Assembly (NCBI RefSeq): GCF_026151205.1
Contig: NC_087082.1
Location: forward strand, 3,686,001-3,750,000
Source: Bolinopsis microptera
Lineage: Eukaryota; Ctenophora; Tentaculata; Lobata; Bolinopsidae
Length of the DNA: 64,000 nucleotides
Direction of reading: 5' to 3'
A program made the position numbers and the translations under genes. Within the stretch, counting starts at the first letter, position 1, and each line of letters opens with the position of its first letter. The notes beneath the pieces were generated by a model. It searched no databases, had not been told where the DNA came from, and was given only the letters and a program-made list of their open reading frames with translations. Of this stretch, positions 1 through 33,310 are shown one piece after another.

Positions 1-412
1 CTCCTCCCCAGTCCTCCTCCTCCTCCTGGGGCCTTTTCCTGGGTCCTCCTCCTGGGTCCTCCTCCTCATGGGTCCTCCTCCTCCTGGGTCCTCCTTCTCC
101 TCCTCAGTCCTTCTCCTCCTCCTCAGTCCTCTTCCTCCTCTTCCTCCTCCTTCTCCCTCTCAGTCATCCGCCTCAGCCATCCTCCTCAGCCATCCTCCTG
201 AGTCCTCCTCAGTTCTCCTCCTCCTCCTCCTAGGTCCTCCTTCTGGGTCCTCCTCCTACTCCTCCTCCTGGGTCTTCCTGATCCTTCTCCTCCCTCTCAG
301 TCATCCTCCTCAGTCATCCTCCTCAGTCATCCTCCTCAGCCATCCTCCTCAGCCATCCTCCTCAGCCATCCTCCTCAGTACTCTTCAGTACTCTTCAGTC
401 CTCAAAATGTTT

Positions 413-556
413 GTCCGCTAATGTCCACCAATGTCCGCTAATGTCCACCAATGTCCGTCCAAGTCCGCCAATGTCCGTCCGGGTCCGCCAATGTCCGTCC
501 GAGTCCGCCAATGTCCGTCCGAGTCCGCCAATGTCCGTCCGTGTCCGCCAATGTCC
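413..556. repeat. 20-bp minisatellite, copy set 1
   Basis: Tandem units of the form AATGTCCGTCCGAGTCCGCC. The variable positions (CAA, CGG, CGA, CGT) change from unit to unit. The 20-bp period is not a multiple of 3, so several frames stay open at once. Confidence 0.9.
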
Positions 557-1483
557 CAAAAAACACTTCCTCTTCCTCCTCGGTCCTCAGTCCTCCTCCT
601 CCTGGGTCCTCCTCCTCATCCTTCTCATCAGTCCTCCTCCTCCCCAGTCCTCTCCCAGTCCCCCTCCTTCTCCTCCTCCTATTCAGTCCTCCTCCTCCTC
701 CTCCTTAGTTCTCCTCAGTCCTCCTTCTCATTTCTCCTAAGTCCTCCTCCTGAGTCCTCCTCTTCCTCTTCCTCCTCTTCCTCCTGAGTCCTCCTCCTGA
801 GTCCTCCTCCCTCTCAGTCATCCTCCTCAGTCATCCTCCTCAGCCATCCTCCCCAGCCATCCTCCTCAGTCCTCCTCCTCAGTCCTCCTCAGTCCTCCTC
901 CTCAGTCCTCCTCAGTCCTCCTCCTCCTCCTCCTCCTCCTCCTGGGTCCTCCTGGGTCTTCCTGATCCTCCCCAGTCCTCCTCCTCCTCCCCTCCTCAGT
1001 CCTCCTCCTACTCCTCCTCCTCGTCCTCAGTCCTCCTCATCAGTCCTCAACAGTTCTCCTCCTCCCCAGTCCTCCTCCTCCTCCTGGGGCCTTTTCCTGG
1101 GTCCTCCTCCTGGGTCCTCCTCCTCCTGGGTCCTCCTCCTCCTGGGTCCTCCTTCTCCTCCTCAGTCCTTCTCCTCCTCCTCAGTCCTCTTCCTCCTCTT
1201 CCTCCTCCTTCTCCCTCTCAGTCATCCGCCTCAGCCATCCTCCTCAGCCATCCTCCTGAGTCCTCCTCAGTTCTCCTCCTCCTCCTCCTAGGTCCTCCTT
1301 CTGGGTCCTCCTCCTACTCCTCCTCCTGGGTCTTCCTGATCCTTCTCCTCCCTCTCAGTCATCCTCCTCAGTCATCCTCCTCAGTCATCCTCCTCAGTCA
1401 TCCTCCTCAGCCATCCTCCTCAGCCATCCTCCTCAGCCATCCTCCTCAGTACTCTTCAGTACTCTTCAGTCCTCAAAATGTTT

Positions 1484-1627
1484 GTCCGCTAATGTCCACC
1501 AATGTCCGCTAATGTCCACCAATGTCCGTCCAAGTCCGCCAATGTCCGTCCGGGTCCGCCAATGTCCGTCCGAGTCCGCCAATGTCCGTCCGAGTCCGCC
1601 AATGTCCGTCCGTGTCCGCCAATGTCC
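1484..1627. repeat. 20-bp minisatellite, copy set 2
   Basis: Same array as at 413-556, displaced by 1,071 bp, with the same order of unit variants. The whole 1-kb block was therefore duplicated after the minisatellite variants had arisen. Confidence 0.9.
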
Positions 1628-2530
1628 CAAAAAACACTTCCTCTTCCTCCTCGGTCCTCAGTCCTCCTCCTCCTGGGTCCTCCTCCTCATCCTTCTCATC
1701 AGTCCTCCTCCTCCCCAGTCCTCTCCCAGTCCCCCTCCTTCTCCTCCTCCTATTCAGTCCTCCTCCTCCTCCTCCTTAGTTCTCCTCAGTCCTCCTTCTC
1801 ATTTCTCCTAAGTCCTCCTCTTCCTCTTCCTCCTCTTCCTCCTGAGTCCTCCTCCTGAGTCCTCCTCCTGAGTCCTCCTCCCTCTCAGTCATCCTCCTCA
1901 GTCATCCTCCTCAGCCATCCTCCCCACCCATCCTCCTCAGCCATCCTCCTCAGTACTCCTCAGTCCTCCTCCTTCTCAGTCATCGTCAGTCCTCCTCCTC
2001 AGTCCTCCTCAGTCCTCCTCCTTCTCCTGGGTCCTCCTCCTCCTCCTGGGTCCGCCTGGGTCTTCCTGATCCTCCCCAGTCCTCTTCCTCCTCCCCTCCT
2101 CAGTCCTCCTCCTCGTCCTCAGTCCTCCTCATCAGTCCTCAACAGTTCTCCTCCTCCCCAGTCCTCCTCCTCCTCCTGGGGCCTTTTCCTGGGTCCTCCT
2201 CCTCCTGGGTCCTCCTCCTGGGTCCTCCTTCTCCTCCTCAGTCCTCTTCCTCCTCTTCCTCCTCCTCCTCCCTCTCAGTCATCCTCCTCAGCCATCCTCC
2301 TCAGCCATCCTCCTGAGTCCTCCTCCTCAGTTCTCCCCATCCTCCTCCTAGGTCCTCCTTCTGGGTCCTCCTCCTACTCCTCCTCCTGGGTCTTCCTGAT
2401 CCTTCTCCTCCCTCTCAGCCATCCTCCTCAGTCATCCTCCTCAGTCATCCTCCTCAGCCATCCCCCTCAGCCATCCTCCTCAGCCATCCTCCTCAGTACT
2501 CTTCAGTACTCTTCAGTCCTCAAAATGTTT

Positions 2531-2654
2531 GTCCGCTAATGTCCACCAATGTCCGCTAATGTCCACCAATGTCCGTCCAAGTCCGTCAATGTCCGTCCGG
2601 GTCCGCCAATGTCCGTCCGAGTCCGCCAATGTCCGTCCGTGTCCGCCAATGTCC
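2531..2654. repeat. 20-bp minisatellite, copy set 3
   Basis: Third array, displaced by 1,047 bp from set 2 and one unit shorter. It runs into unique AT-rich DNA after about 2720, which marks the right edge of the satellite block. Confidence 0.85.
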
Positions 2655-2720
2655 CAAAAAACACGTCCGTTGTCTCATAGAATCCAAAAAGGACAGGACA
2701 TAGGCGGACATAGACGGACA

Positions 2721-3294
2721 TGACACCCCCCCCTTTATCGCACTCAGACCCCATATTACTATTATAAAAGTATAAAGGGTATAAAGCTATAAGTATAACA
2801 CCTCTTTATTAGCTTGATATATTTGACTTTCATAGAGTCGTGGGGGCCGTCTGTCTCAACAAAGCAGCACTGCGAGCTACGATATTGATAATATGATTTA
2901 AAAATCTAATAAGACAATGGCCGGGAAAGTGAAGCACAATTCTTTTGACTCGTGACAGCAATGCTTGTATATGATTGGTTGTGTCAGTGTCATGTGATGA
3001 GCCGAAAGTTGTCACGTGTCAAAATTAGTTTGCTACGTCTCGTCAAGCTTATCATTTGATATTAATAAGCGAGCTATTCTCACGTTTTTATGATCCTTTA
3101 TTAAAAGCGAGAAAAGTTCATCGCTGCCACTTGCCAGCCCCAGCAACCGTAGAAAACCTGCCTGAATAAGCTTAGTGGATGCCCATAATACATATATAAT
3201 ATGTATATTTGTAGTATGTTAATATTCGTGATCCCTAACGCGTGAGCGATCACGCGATAACAACGTCACGTGATATCTCACTGATGTATTCCAG
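2721..3294. other. Gap between satellite and first kinase exon
   Basis: AT-rich, with no convincing exon. Positions 2930-3020 hold one member of a dispersed repeat with an ATTGGT (CCAAT-box-like) core and a CACGTG-containing end, also seen near 7975, 8770 and 27505. The first exons of the kinase must lie here or left of the window, but I could not identify them. Confidence 0.5.
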
Positions 3295-17032
<13,738 letters not shown>

Positions 17033-18155
17033 AAACAAAGTTCACCCCAACAACCGTAGATGAGAGAATCTAACCAGTAGGCATTCCATGTTATAACCAT
17101 GTACCAATTGTGTACCCCGCTGTGTAGTTCTAGACCCCAGTTCATATTGTGAAACTTTATCTGGGAAATATTTTGCTGTCATGATGGTAATGATGATGAT
17201 GATGATCCGGCTTATTCCGGCCCCCTGCACTTAATTTGATTCATGATCCGAAGGGGTAGGAATGTATCATATGTTCATCTAACGATTGAGCTTAAACAAG
17301 TAGAATCGTGCATGAAGAATTTCAAAATGTACCGCTTTGCAAAAAATTATGGCTTTTTTATCAGCTGAAGTCCTATTTTGAAAGAGAACCGTTATCAAAT
17401 TATCAATATCATGACAACAAAATTTGAGCACTTCATGTTATATTGAGAGATATTTAAGCGATTAAAACTCTCGTACGTGATTGTTGCGATTTCTGCACAG
17501 GGTGATCTTTGTACACCCTACTTATCACCCCCTCTTTCGTGCCTGGAAGTGAGGTCAATCCCGATCATTATCACAAGCCTGGCATTCGGGAGTCTTGGTC
17601 TAAACGTAAATAACCAAAACATAATGTTTTTACAATTTCCAAACACAGATTGGCTTCCTAACCTTACTGCATTGTTCAGCTTATCCCTTCAGTCTCCTCG
17701 GCCGTGCATGTAAAATTTGGCTCCAGCAAATATGTATTCCATTGTTCACAATTAATGCTTTGAACTCATCGTCCCAGAGGAATGTAGCAATTTATTTGGG
17801 CCTTACAATACTATCTGGCCTGTGTGCATTCTGCATAGTGCATTCGGGCAATTCATTCAATTTTAACATCATCATTCTCTGCTATTATGCTACGACTAAG
17901 AGTGCATGTTTTCTAACCAATGCAAAGCTTAAGATGTGTCGTACACTTAAAATATCAGTATCCCTTCAGTCTCCATCACGTGTCTTAAAGCAAACCCTGT
18001 AATCTTCTCCCGGTCACCCTGTGCATATATTAGCCCAGACTGCACTCTTAAAAAGTCTTGATTTCTCCAAAAAAAAGAGGCTTGTATCAATCTCAGCACA
18101 GACCCGAGACCACGCTGCGTTCTCCGTGATTCCGTGTATCGTGATCGTGTAAATT

Positions 18156-18268
18156 TAACGCTGTTGAACTTTAGTTCAGGTTCGGTGTGGTTGCGCGGCT
18201 TCAGATTTCTCATGGTTACTGATTGGAGCCGCGCAACCGACTCGAACCTGCTAAAATTCAGCAACGTA
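18156..18268. mobile_element. Palindromic MITE, copy 2
   Basis: About 113-bp inverted repeat with the same outer arms as the element at 16763: CTGTTGAACTTTAG on the left, CTAAAATTCAGCAACG on the right. Its inner arms, GGTTGCGCGGCTTC and GGAGCCGCGCAACC, are more complete than in copy 1. Being short, palindromic and present twice within 1.4 kb, it fits a non-autonomous DNA element. Confidence 0.7.
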
Positions 18269-18997
18269 ACTGCTGATGTTCTACTATGGGTATGTGGGTT
18301 TCGTTTTATACGGAGTTATTATTGTTTAGATCGAGTTTAGTACCCCTACTAGTAGGGGCTCGTTTCTCAATGTTTGTTACCATGGTATTACAGACGCTGC
18401 ATGGATTAACTAACTTATATTCCTGCATGTTAACGCTCACTAAACGCTGCCATATTCGCTGCATGAATTTGAGCTATACTCAAGATATTAGACCTGGCGA
18501 CCTCGCCATGTCTGGTATGCTGGTAGAAGAGCACTAAGATTGCTGTTAGGTATTACTAAATAATAGCTGGAATAGAAATGGGTAATGGCGGGAAAGTATT
18601 CTATATTTTCACAACAAAAATTGAGATTACTCTTATATTAGAGTACGGATCATATATGAATGCATATTTGTATGCATCCCCTCTTTTAAGCATTGCAGCT
18701 TCACAGCTCAAGATTGTCAATGAAAATCTAATATTGGAACACCTTTACCAAGGTCTATAATCTCGAAATTGAATTCTACAATAGTGGATTGTGACCCCTT
18801 GATAAGTATCGTCATACTAATTATGTCTCAAACCAAAAATAACTCTTAATGAACCTAGCAGACCTATCTCCTGTGTGAAGCACATTTAATTTGATATCAA
18901 GCATTGTTTATTCGTGAGCACGTACGTATCTGTTCAATACCTCCCGTTTGATTGACAAAATATATCCAAATATTAATCCACAATTTCACAATTTCAG

Positions 18998-19027
18998 ACG
19001 CCCCCAAACAGCAATTCAGAATCATGA
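18998..19027 (+). other. Candidate alternative last exon of the GRK gene
   Basis: After an ATTTCAG acceptor, the phase matching kinase exon 15802-15889 reads TPPNSNSES then TGA. It would replace the Cys-rich tail by a Ser-rich one. Only the acceptor, phase and stop support it; it may be chance. Confidence 0.15.
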
Positions 19028-21294
19028 GCTTTTGGAGTAGGAGGCAACAGGCAGCGGCCCACGGTGGATGATCCGGGCAAGATGAGGCGGCGCTCGGCAA
19101 ATTCCCGGACACGTCGCCATCAATTATAGTGATATTTCTCACGATTGCGATACTTCTCTTACGAGTTTTATTTGAGTTATTTGTTTTAAATCTTAAAGGA
19201 AGGTTTAGTTTTAACTGCACGACTGACACATTTCCTGCATTATCAAAGGCAGCTAGACAGTTTCTATTATAAAGCGGTCCATTTCACAGAAAAAAGCAAC
19301 AACGGACCGATCTGCCGAATGACACCGGAAGAAGGTGTACTTTAAGTTAAACCACGATGTAAATAGACAGTATTGAACTGAAAAATGTTCAATTTTGGAT
19401 TTATGTGTCAATTTTGGGTGTTCTCTGTTCTATGATAATTTCAATACAAAGGGTCATGGTGGATATTTAATATGTGCATTTAATACAGTCCCTTGAAGAT
19501 CAAAAGTGAATTCTGTACTTGATCTATATTTATAGCTTATATATTTTAACGAGTTAGTAGGGCTTGATGAATTTAGTTTAACAATTTAATTCAACTTAAG
19601 AGAATGATATTTTTGTTAGCTTGTAACAAACTACGTCCTGTTATTATTATAGTTTTTATAGAATACGGGTACTCGCGCCGCGATCTGTTAACGTTTCTGT
19701 GGTAGAATATTAACTAGGTTTGGTTTTAACGAAGTGTTCTGTGTTGGTGTTGGAGTCGGAGGAATTGTTTCATTGCGATGAGATTTTGTGCATTCCAAGT
19801 GACATCCCAATGCAGTATGATGTTGAATTCGCTGCATTTATACTTATAGTATAGGGTGCCTCTGATAACAACTTGCTGCTCCTTCACCAAATTTACTGTT
19901 ATTTTGTTGCGTACATGAGTTACACTTGAACCAAGTTTCAATTGGTTTAAGGGTATAATTTGTTGGTTTTGGTTGGGTAACAGGTTGAAGCCCGTCGAGT
20001 AACCTTAAAAATGTTTTATATGCACTAATTTCCTGGCAAAAAATGCGATTGAAAGTTAATTAAAATATGTCGACTGTACTCCTATCTTAATGGCACGTAA
20101 TTTGACAGGAAATAAAAAGGAAAAGCTGTGCTTCAATCTGCGCAACCCAGATCACTCTTCAACTAAGGACATGTAAATACAGCGTATATATAAATTTCCA
20201 CTTGTAAAATATATAATATGACTCGATTGTCGTTGTTCGAATCAATTTTTCTTTACCCTAAATATCAATCAATCTTGAGATTAGATAGTCGCAGCCGGAT
20301 ACCTTAATTTTTGTTTGTAACATTTAGGCAACTTTTTGTCCTCGCATCCCAAGTTATCAAGAATGTTATGTTTGATTTTGTCCCTGAATTTAATAACAGC
20401 TGAAAGAGTTCGGATAAATTCCACTGTTCAATTTGAATTTATCTACAATAATATTTTAATTGAATCTCCGAAAAATTTTTGTAACATAACAGGTTTTGTC
20501 CTCCGTTCAAACAGAACCTGATTTTTCTGAAATCATTTAACGACAGTTTTTATCGCTCTAACCGTTTATTTTCCAGGCTCCTTTATTTTATCTTAAAATT
20601 TTGATTTGAATTAATAAGTCACGTGATTTGTTAATTGGATCACCTGATCTGTATTACTTTGACTCGGACACGTGTTTTTACGATGCATGTGGCCTTGTCG
20701 TCTGGTGTGAGTGAGAGTGCGCTGAATTCTGTTAACGGTGAGCTGTTCAACGTATGACAATTTTATAACTTGCTTATTATTAGAGTGAAATGTTAATATA
20801 GACTTTAAAATATTCCACTTCGATCTAAAATATGCAGTTTTATTTGGTAAGGTAGTAAAGAAGTAGAAACACGTAAATTTTTAACTGAAAGTTTAGGGTG
20901 TCGGGTCAGTTTAACTTTAACACAGTTACAAAATCCATGATATTATCTGCAATACAGTATTAACAAAAAACAGTTGAATTTAAGCAAAATTGCACTTTGA
21001 TCGTGATCACATTCCTGTAACCCGCAGGAATCACATCAAGTGACGAAATAATTCCCATTTAACCACACCGTTAGAATTAAATACGGCTGTAGACGATAAA
21101 TAGAGTTGTAGCCTTCAAATATTATGTACATTAGATCGTTAAAAGAGATCAAACATAAGAATTGTCCTCGAAAACTTATCTTTTTCCCGAAAAACTTGCA
21201 ACAGTAAACTGTCAGCTTCTTCAAAATCATTTAAATACTACAACTGTTTTAACTGTCCAGTGTCTATCTACTCTGCGGGAGTCAGAGCACATGA

Positions 21295-28864
<7,570 letters not shown>

Positions 28865-29207
28865 GCTAAAAGGAGATATCTGTTAAATCACAATCCGTTG
28901 ATTACATATTATAGGTCTACACTCCACAGGTATATCAACAGTAGTCGGAATATTGCCGACACTATTACTGTATCATACTTTTGGTTAATTACATACAAAT
29001 AATTATATAACAAGATTTGTAATCTTGCTTGGCTCACACCACGATTAACACTAATATCACAGGTTCATCTCCTAGTAACCACTAAATCATCATCATCATT
29101 AATCATGATTTAACATATTTATCAGTTCTGTTTTGCTTCATTCCTTTTCGTTTCATATCCGAACTTACATTCAACGTTTTCATTGCTGCAGCGACGGATG
29201 CGTCAAA
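28865..29207. promoter_or_regulatory. Putative bidirectional promoter
   Basis: Only about 340 bp separate the SEL1L start codon (-, 28864) from the first possible start of the coiled-coil gene (+, 29208). Both upstream regions must therefore fit here or overlap first exons. No clear TATA box; ATCATGATT-type AT-rich palindromes lie near 29090-29110. Confidence 0.5.
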
Positions 29208-32099
29208 ATGTTGACCATGGAAGTAGAGCCGATATCATGTGATAACCTGACAACAGAACCAGTTATCGTAACTCAGTGTGGTGTGATATCAGCTCCCTCC
29301 ACTCTAATTATAGAACCTGGAATCACTGTCACAGTTGGGACAGTGAATCCTTTGAAAGAAGCTCTTAATAAAACATGTGTTGATAGATGTGGTGATGAGT
29401 TTAAGGAGATTGGGAGACTGCTTGACAACAGAAATGCGTTACTTGCGAAGGTAATTCAGTCATTAAAATTACATGTGAGATACTCACAAGATTAAACAAA
29501 GTATTCTCCTCACAGCGAGGAGAATCTTTAGTTTTATCTTATATCATTTTATCATAACCTGAACAACCTCATCTCAGTGGAATATCTAATGTGCTGAAAA
29601 GTGAAGATTTGATAAAGTAGATTAAAATAACAAAATGGTATTACTTCAGATAAAGGTATTTGGAGATGACCAGCATACCTTTAACCAAAACTTGAGAAAA
29701 CATGTTGGACAATATAAAACTAATGTTCTGAATGATGAACTAAAGTTAAATCAGCTGGACAATGAAGTGAAACATTTTGACTGGCGTTTAGACAAACACA
29801 TTAAAGACATAGAGGATCAATTGAGTAACATGCAATCGTTGCAAAAGGTAGGCAATTTCTCAAGTTAATTTGAATAAGCGTAATGATCTGAAGCTTGATT
29901 ATATTTTTCCAAATTCTTTATTTTGGTTTCAAAACCAATTCTCTCTTTTTAAAGTTCTAGAGTAATGACAATATGTGAACTTCACGCAGAAAAATGAAAA
30001 GATGCTGGAAAAAGTTGGTAAGAAGAATGAAAAGCAGCTAAAAAACTACAAGGAGATCTTAACTAACATATCCAAGAAAATGGTCAGTTTTCAGTTTATG
30101 ACTAAGCAGTGAGCATCCATCATCACCGGACTTCTCGAAACAAATACATTTGTGATACATCATACTTCATAGGCACTATAAGCGAATTATAAGCTCGCAA
30201 CTTTTAAGCAAACTCACATATTTAACCAAATTCCTACGTATTTCTACATATTTTACATATTCTTGACCAAGTACATATTTCAGGGAACAGCAACATTTCA
30301 GATGTCTAATTTAACAGGATACAATAAAACTGTTGCTAATGATCTAGCTACCTTCAAGGGTGAATCTCAACTACATTTAATTTATATTTGTATTAGCGTC
30401 TTTATCAGTTGAGCAGCGTCTAGCGATAATAACCAATTTTCAATATTACATAATCTGTAATATATAATATTGTTGTGGTGTATCTAATACATATTACATA
30501 AGTTACACATAATAAAATATTATGATGGGCTAATGTTTTTAAAAACATGACACGTATTAGAACTTTCTTAAGATGGTAACATGATATTATTATTAATCTC
30601 GGCAGATTTGATAGCAAAATTAAGCGAAACAGTCAGATCACTTTCCAAGGGTATTTCACCTGCAAGAACAATATCAAAGACTAACTTTCTTGATGCAGAT
30701 GACGACATAAGTGACGCCCTTAGTGTTCACGAACTTGTAAGTATTAGTCAAAATAAACTTCCAATTACAATAATTGCTTACTCCCAAATTTCATGTTTGA
30801 GTTGAGCGGAATGACAGAGTCTGTTATCTTGTTTGTACAATGTAAAGTGTACACTTACATCAATTTTTGACGGAATATAATAACGTAATCACACGTAATC
30901 AAACGTAATCACACGTTATAATAACTTAATCACACATTATCACACGTTATAATAACGTAATCACACGTAATCACACGTTATAATAACGTAATCACACGTC
31001 ATCACACGTTATAATAACGTAATCACACGTTATCACACGTTATAATAACGTAATCACACGTTATCACAAGTTATCACTCGTTATAATAACGTAATCACAC
31101 GTTATCACACGTTATAATAACGTAATCACACGTAATCACACGTAATCACACGTAATCACACGTTATCACACGTTATAATAACGTAATCACACGTTATCAC
31201 ACGTTATCACACGTTATAATAACGTAATCACACGTTATCACACGTTATCACATGTTATAATAACGTTATCACAACGTTATCACAACGTTATCACACGTTA
31301 TTACTTATTATACCCATAACCCACACTTCAGAAATTTGGAGACCCTGATGTAACGTTCAAGCCAGTCAACGTCCCCCAAGTACAGGCGCAGACGAAATCG
31401 ACCACTAAATCTGAACTTAAACCTGATACTCCAACGATAGCTATTATATCACCAACAGTAACGATAAGTTCAGCCAGTAGTAGCCTCAGCAGTTTTGGTA
31501 TAACAACAACTTGACCTGTTATTCTTAGTCATATAATGCAGTATTATCGGATAAAGTCCGCGCTTTTATGTTACAAAATTCCAAATCAAACAATTAATGA
31601 TATAATAGGTGAAAACTGTTAAAACTAAGTATCAAATGTCGACCATCACCATAATATAAGCTGTGTTTTACTAATTATAATCTTTTTCAGATAACATAGC
31701 AGATATTCCAGCTTCAGTCGATGAGGTTGAAGAGACATATGCTACCAACAGAGGTGAATTAAGAGGACAATTTAGAAAGGATCCTTTACATCTTGTATAT
31801 AACAGCAGCGACCTTATAGATTAAGCAAGAAGTTGTCTAACAATCAAGATCTCTATTAAAATATTAATATTATGGCCACCAAAAATACAAATATATAAAA
31901 ACTAACGCACTAAAACATTTCAGATAACATTCAAGGAAAGAACAACAAACTTGATGTCCTGTACGAAACAGATGATGAAATAGACACTAGTTTCAGCTCA
32001 TTTTCCTCAGACGAGAATAATGATCCAGGTAAAAGAACACGGGAGACAATCAGCCCCGAGGATCTAGATGATTTATTGAGTGAGTGGGACAATTATTAG
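29208..32099 (+). CDS. Orphan coiled-coil protein, 8 exons
   Basis: I do not recognise this gene. Exons: 29208-29450, 29650-29847, 29990-30082, 30284-30359, 30606-30736, 31332-31497, 31691-31753, 31924-32099, with consistent phases and a TAG stop, giving 381 residues. Start chosen at the first ATG with A at -3; ATG at 29217 (ACCATGG) is an equally good context, and the frame is open back to 29133. Residues about 50-180 are charged and heptad-like (LNQLDNEVKHFDWRLDKHI, NEKMLEKVGKKNEKQLKNY), consistent with a coiled coil. The middle is Ser/Thr/Pro-rich and the end is acidic with an LDDLLSEWDNY terminus. No signal peptide or membrane segment. It may share a promoter with SEL1L. Splicing pattern and phase agreement make it a real gene; function unknown. 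Confidence 0.75.
30881..31301. repeat. Complex minisatellite ACGTAATCACACGTTATAATA
   Basis: Higher-order mix of ACGTAATCAC, ACGTTATCAC and ACGTTATAATAACGT units in the intron between exons 5 and 6 of the coiled-coil gene. ACGTTATAATAACGT is a near-perfect palindrome, so each higher-order unit can form a small hairpin. Confidence 0.95.
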
Positions 32100-32788
32100 T
32101 TGATATTATCTATGTCAATGCAATTAATTTCAAGGAGAATGATGTGCAGAATGTATTTTTATAAAGAAGTAGCAATTTTAGTTCGCCCTTTAATTTCGAA
32201 ATAGTGTTTTTTTATAACAGGTATAATTCTTCAGAGGCGCTGAAAGAGGAATGGGTGTAATTGTTATTGAATGATTCACATTATAGAAGCCTGGCAACAT
32301 AAAATACTTTTCAATTCAGATCAGAAATCCAGATTTAAGGTTTTTTCAGAAAGACACATTATGTTTGCAAATCAAAACTAATGCGTAACATTTTAAATTA
32401 TATGAGAATTGTTGTTATATGAAAATGTCCACATAATATTGGACCTGGAACCCTTCGAAAACATTGATTGAAAAAACAAATTATGAAACAGATTTTTTTA
32501 CAAAAATTTGTCAATAACAACAGACCAAGTTTTGGTCAACTTTAATATACAATATACATACAGTTACATAATGAATTGGTGCAGAAGGCGCATGAATAAT
32601 GGTCCACCTCCTCACCAGTTTCCAAGAAATAGTACGATTAAACGATATAATATCTTAGAGTAGAGTTAACAATTTAGCATACAGTGCATATTTAAGTATG
32701 TGTTATAGACTATTATCATGATAATTCTACCTTTCATCTCACCAATAATCACAAGCGGGGTGAATGATAAATTATTGTGAGAAATCGA
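32100..32788. other. Gap: 3' flank of BTB unit A
   Basis: No gene. The stretch 32150-32400 is similar to DNA downstream of units B (about 37960-38060), D (about 46020-46260) and E (about 49190-49400), including AGAAATCCAGAT and CAGAAAGACACAT. The duplicated block therefore includes 3' flanking DNA. Confidence 0.7.
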
Positions 32789-33310
32789 CTACAAAGATAA
32801 ATTCCTCACTAGCGGTAAGATTGAGTTGGTATTATTACAAACAAATCTGAACCACTTTGCTTTGGATGACCATACTTTTTCGTCACCTCTATTATTTGGT
32901 TGACAGTCAGTAGCAAAGTTGAAATTGAGAACTGTCACTCTGTTACACACTACCTTAAGGTGTGTAGACGTTTTGGTTATAATCCAGTTTTTAACTTTAC
33001 CGGGTGGCACATCATTAAGGAATTGTGTGTTCCAATTCCCTTTATTACATCCGTCAATAAAATAACTCCATCGACTGAGCTTTACATTTTCACATCTCAC
33101 TGCAAACTGTTTTTCTACGGACCCTCTTTCTCTGGGTAGAGCATAAAACAACCAAATACCCTCATGTTGCACGTTATGTGTTGTTATAAGCTGTACTGAC
33201 TCTCCATCTAAGAACGAGTAGTATTTAGAAAGTAAAGCCTCACTCCAACCTGGAAATAGATCACGTAAAGAGGCTTCAAATAAACTTAAAATTGTAAATA
33301 ACTAATATAT

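Larger units (their letters stand above)
1..2530. repeat. Compound tandem repeat, units of about 1.05-1.09 kb
   Basis: Pyrimidine-rich DNA built from TCC/CTCCTC, CAGTCATCCTCCT and TGGGTCCTCC variants. The block CTCCTCCCCAGTCC followed by GGGGCCTTTTCC recurs at 1, 1059 and 2151, giving two full units and a shorter third one. Each unit ends in the same 20-bp minisatellite. Long Pro/Ser/Leu-rich frames are open on + only because the repeat lacks stops, so no gene is called. The strand asymmetry (nearly all C/T on +) could allow triplex formation. Confidence 0.9.
17033..21294. other. Intergenic region between GRK and SEL1L
   Basis: Convergent 3' ends (GRK on +, SEL1L on -). No coding exon with family support. 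It contains a second palindromic MITE at 18156-18268 and possible alternative 3' exons for the kinase (near 18998 and 20109, both speculative). Open frames here are short and unlike known proteins. Confidence 0.6.

Noticed and set aside
68-1858. Several Pro/Ser/Leu-rich open frames of 85-118 codons on +
   Set aside because: They come from stop-free CTCCTC and 20-bp repeats, recur at the repeat period and overlap each other in all three frames; no splice or start context supports coding.
20109-20205. Possible alternative 3' exon of the kinase after TTTGACAG
   Set aside because: The in-phase frame EIKRKSCASICATQ... has no family match; mentioned only as a possibility.
30881-31301. Regularly repeated array that could suggest CRISPR
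   Set aside because: Units are contiguous with no unique spacers, and the genome is eukaryotic; it is a minisatellite.
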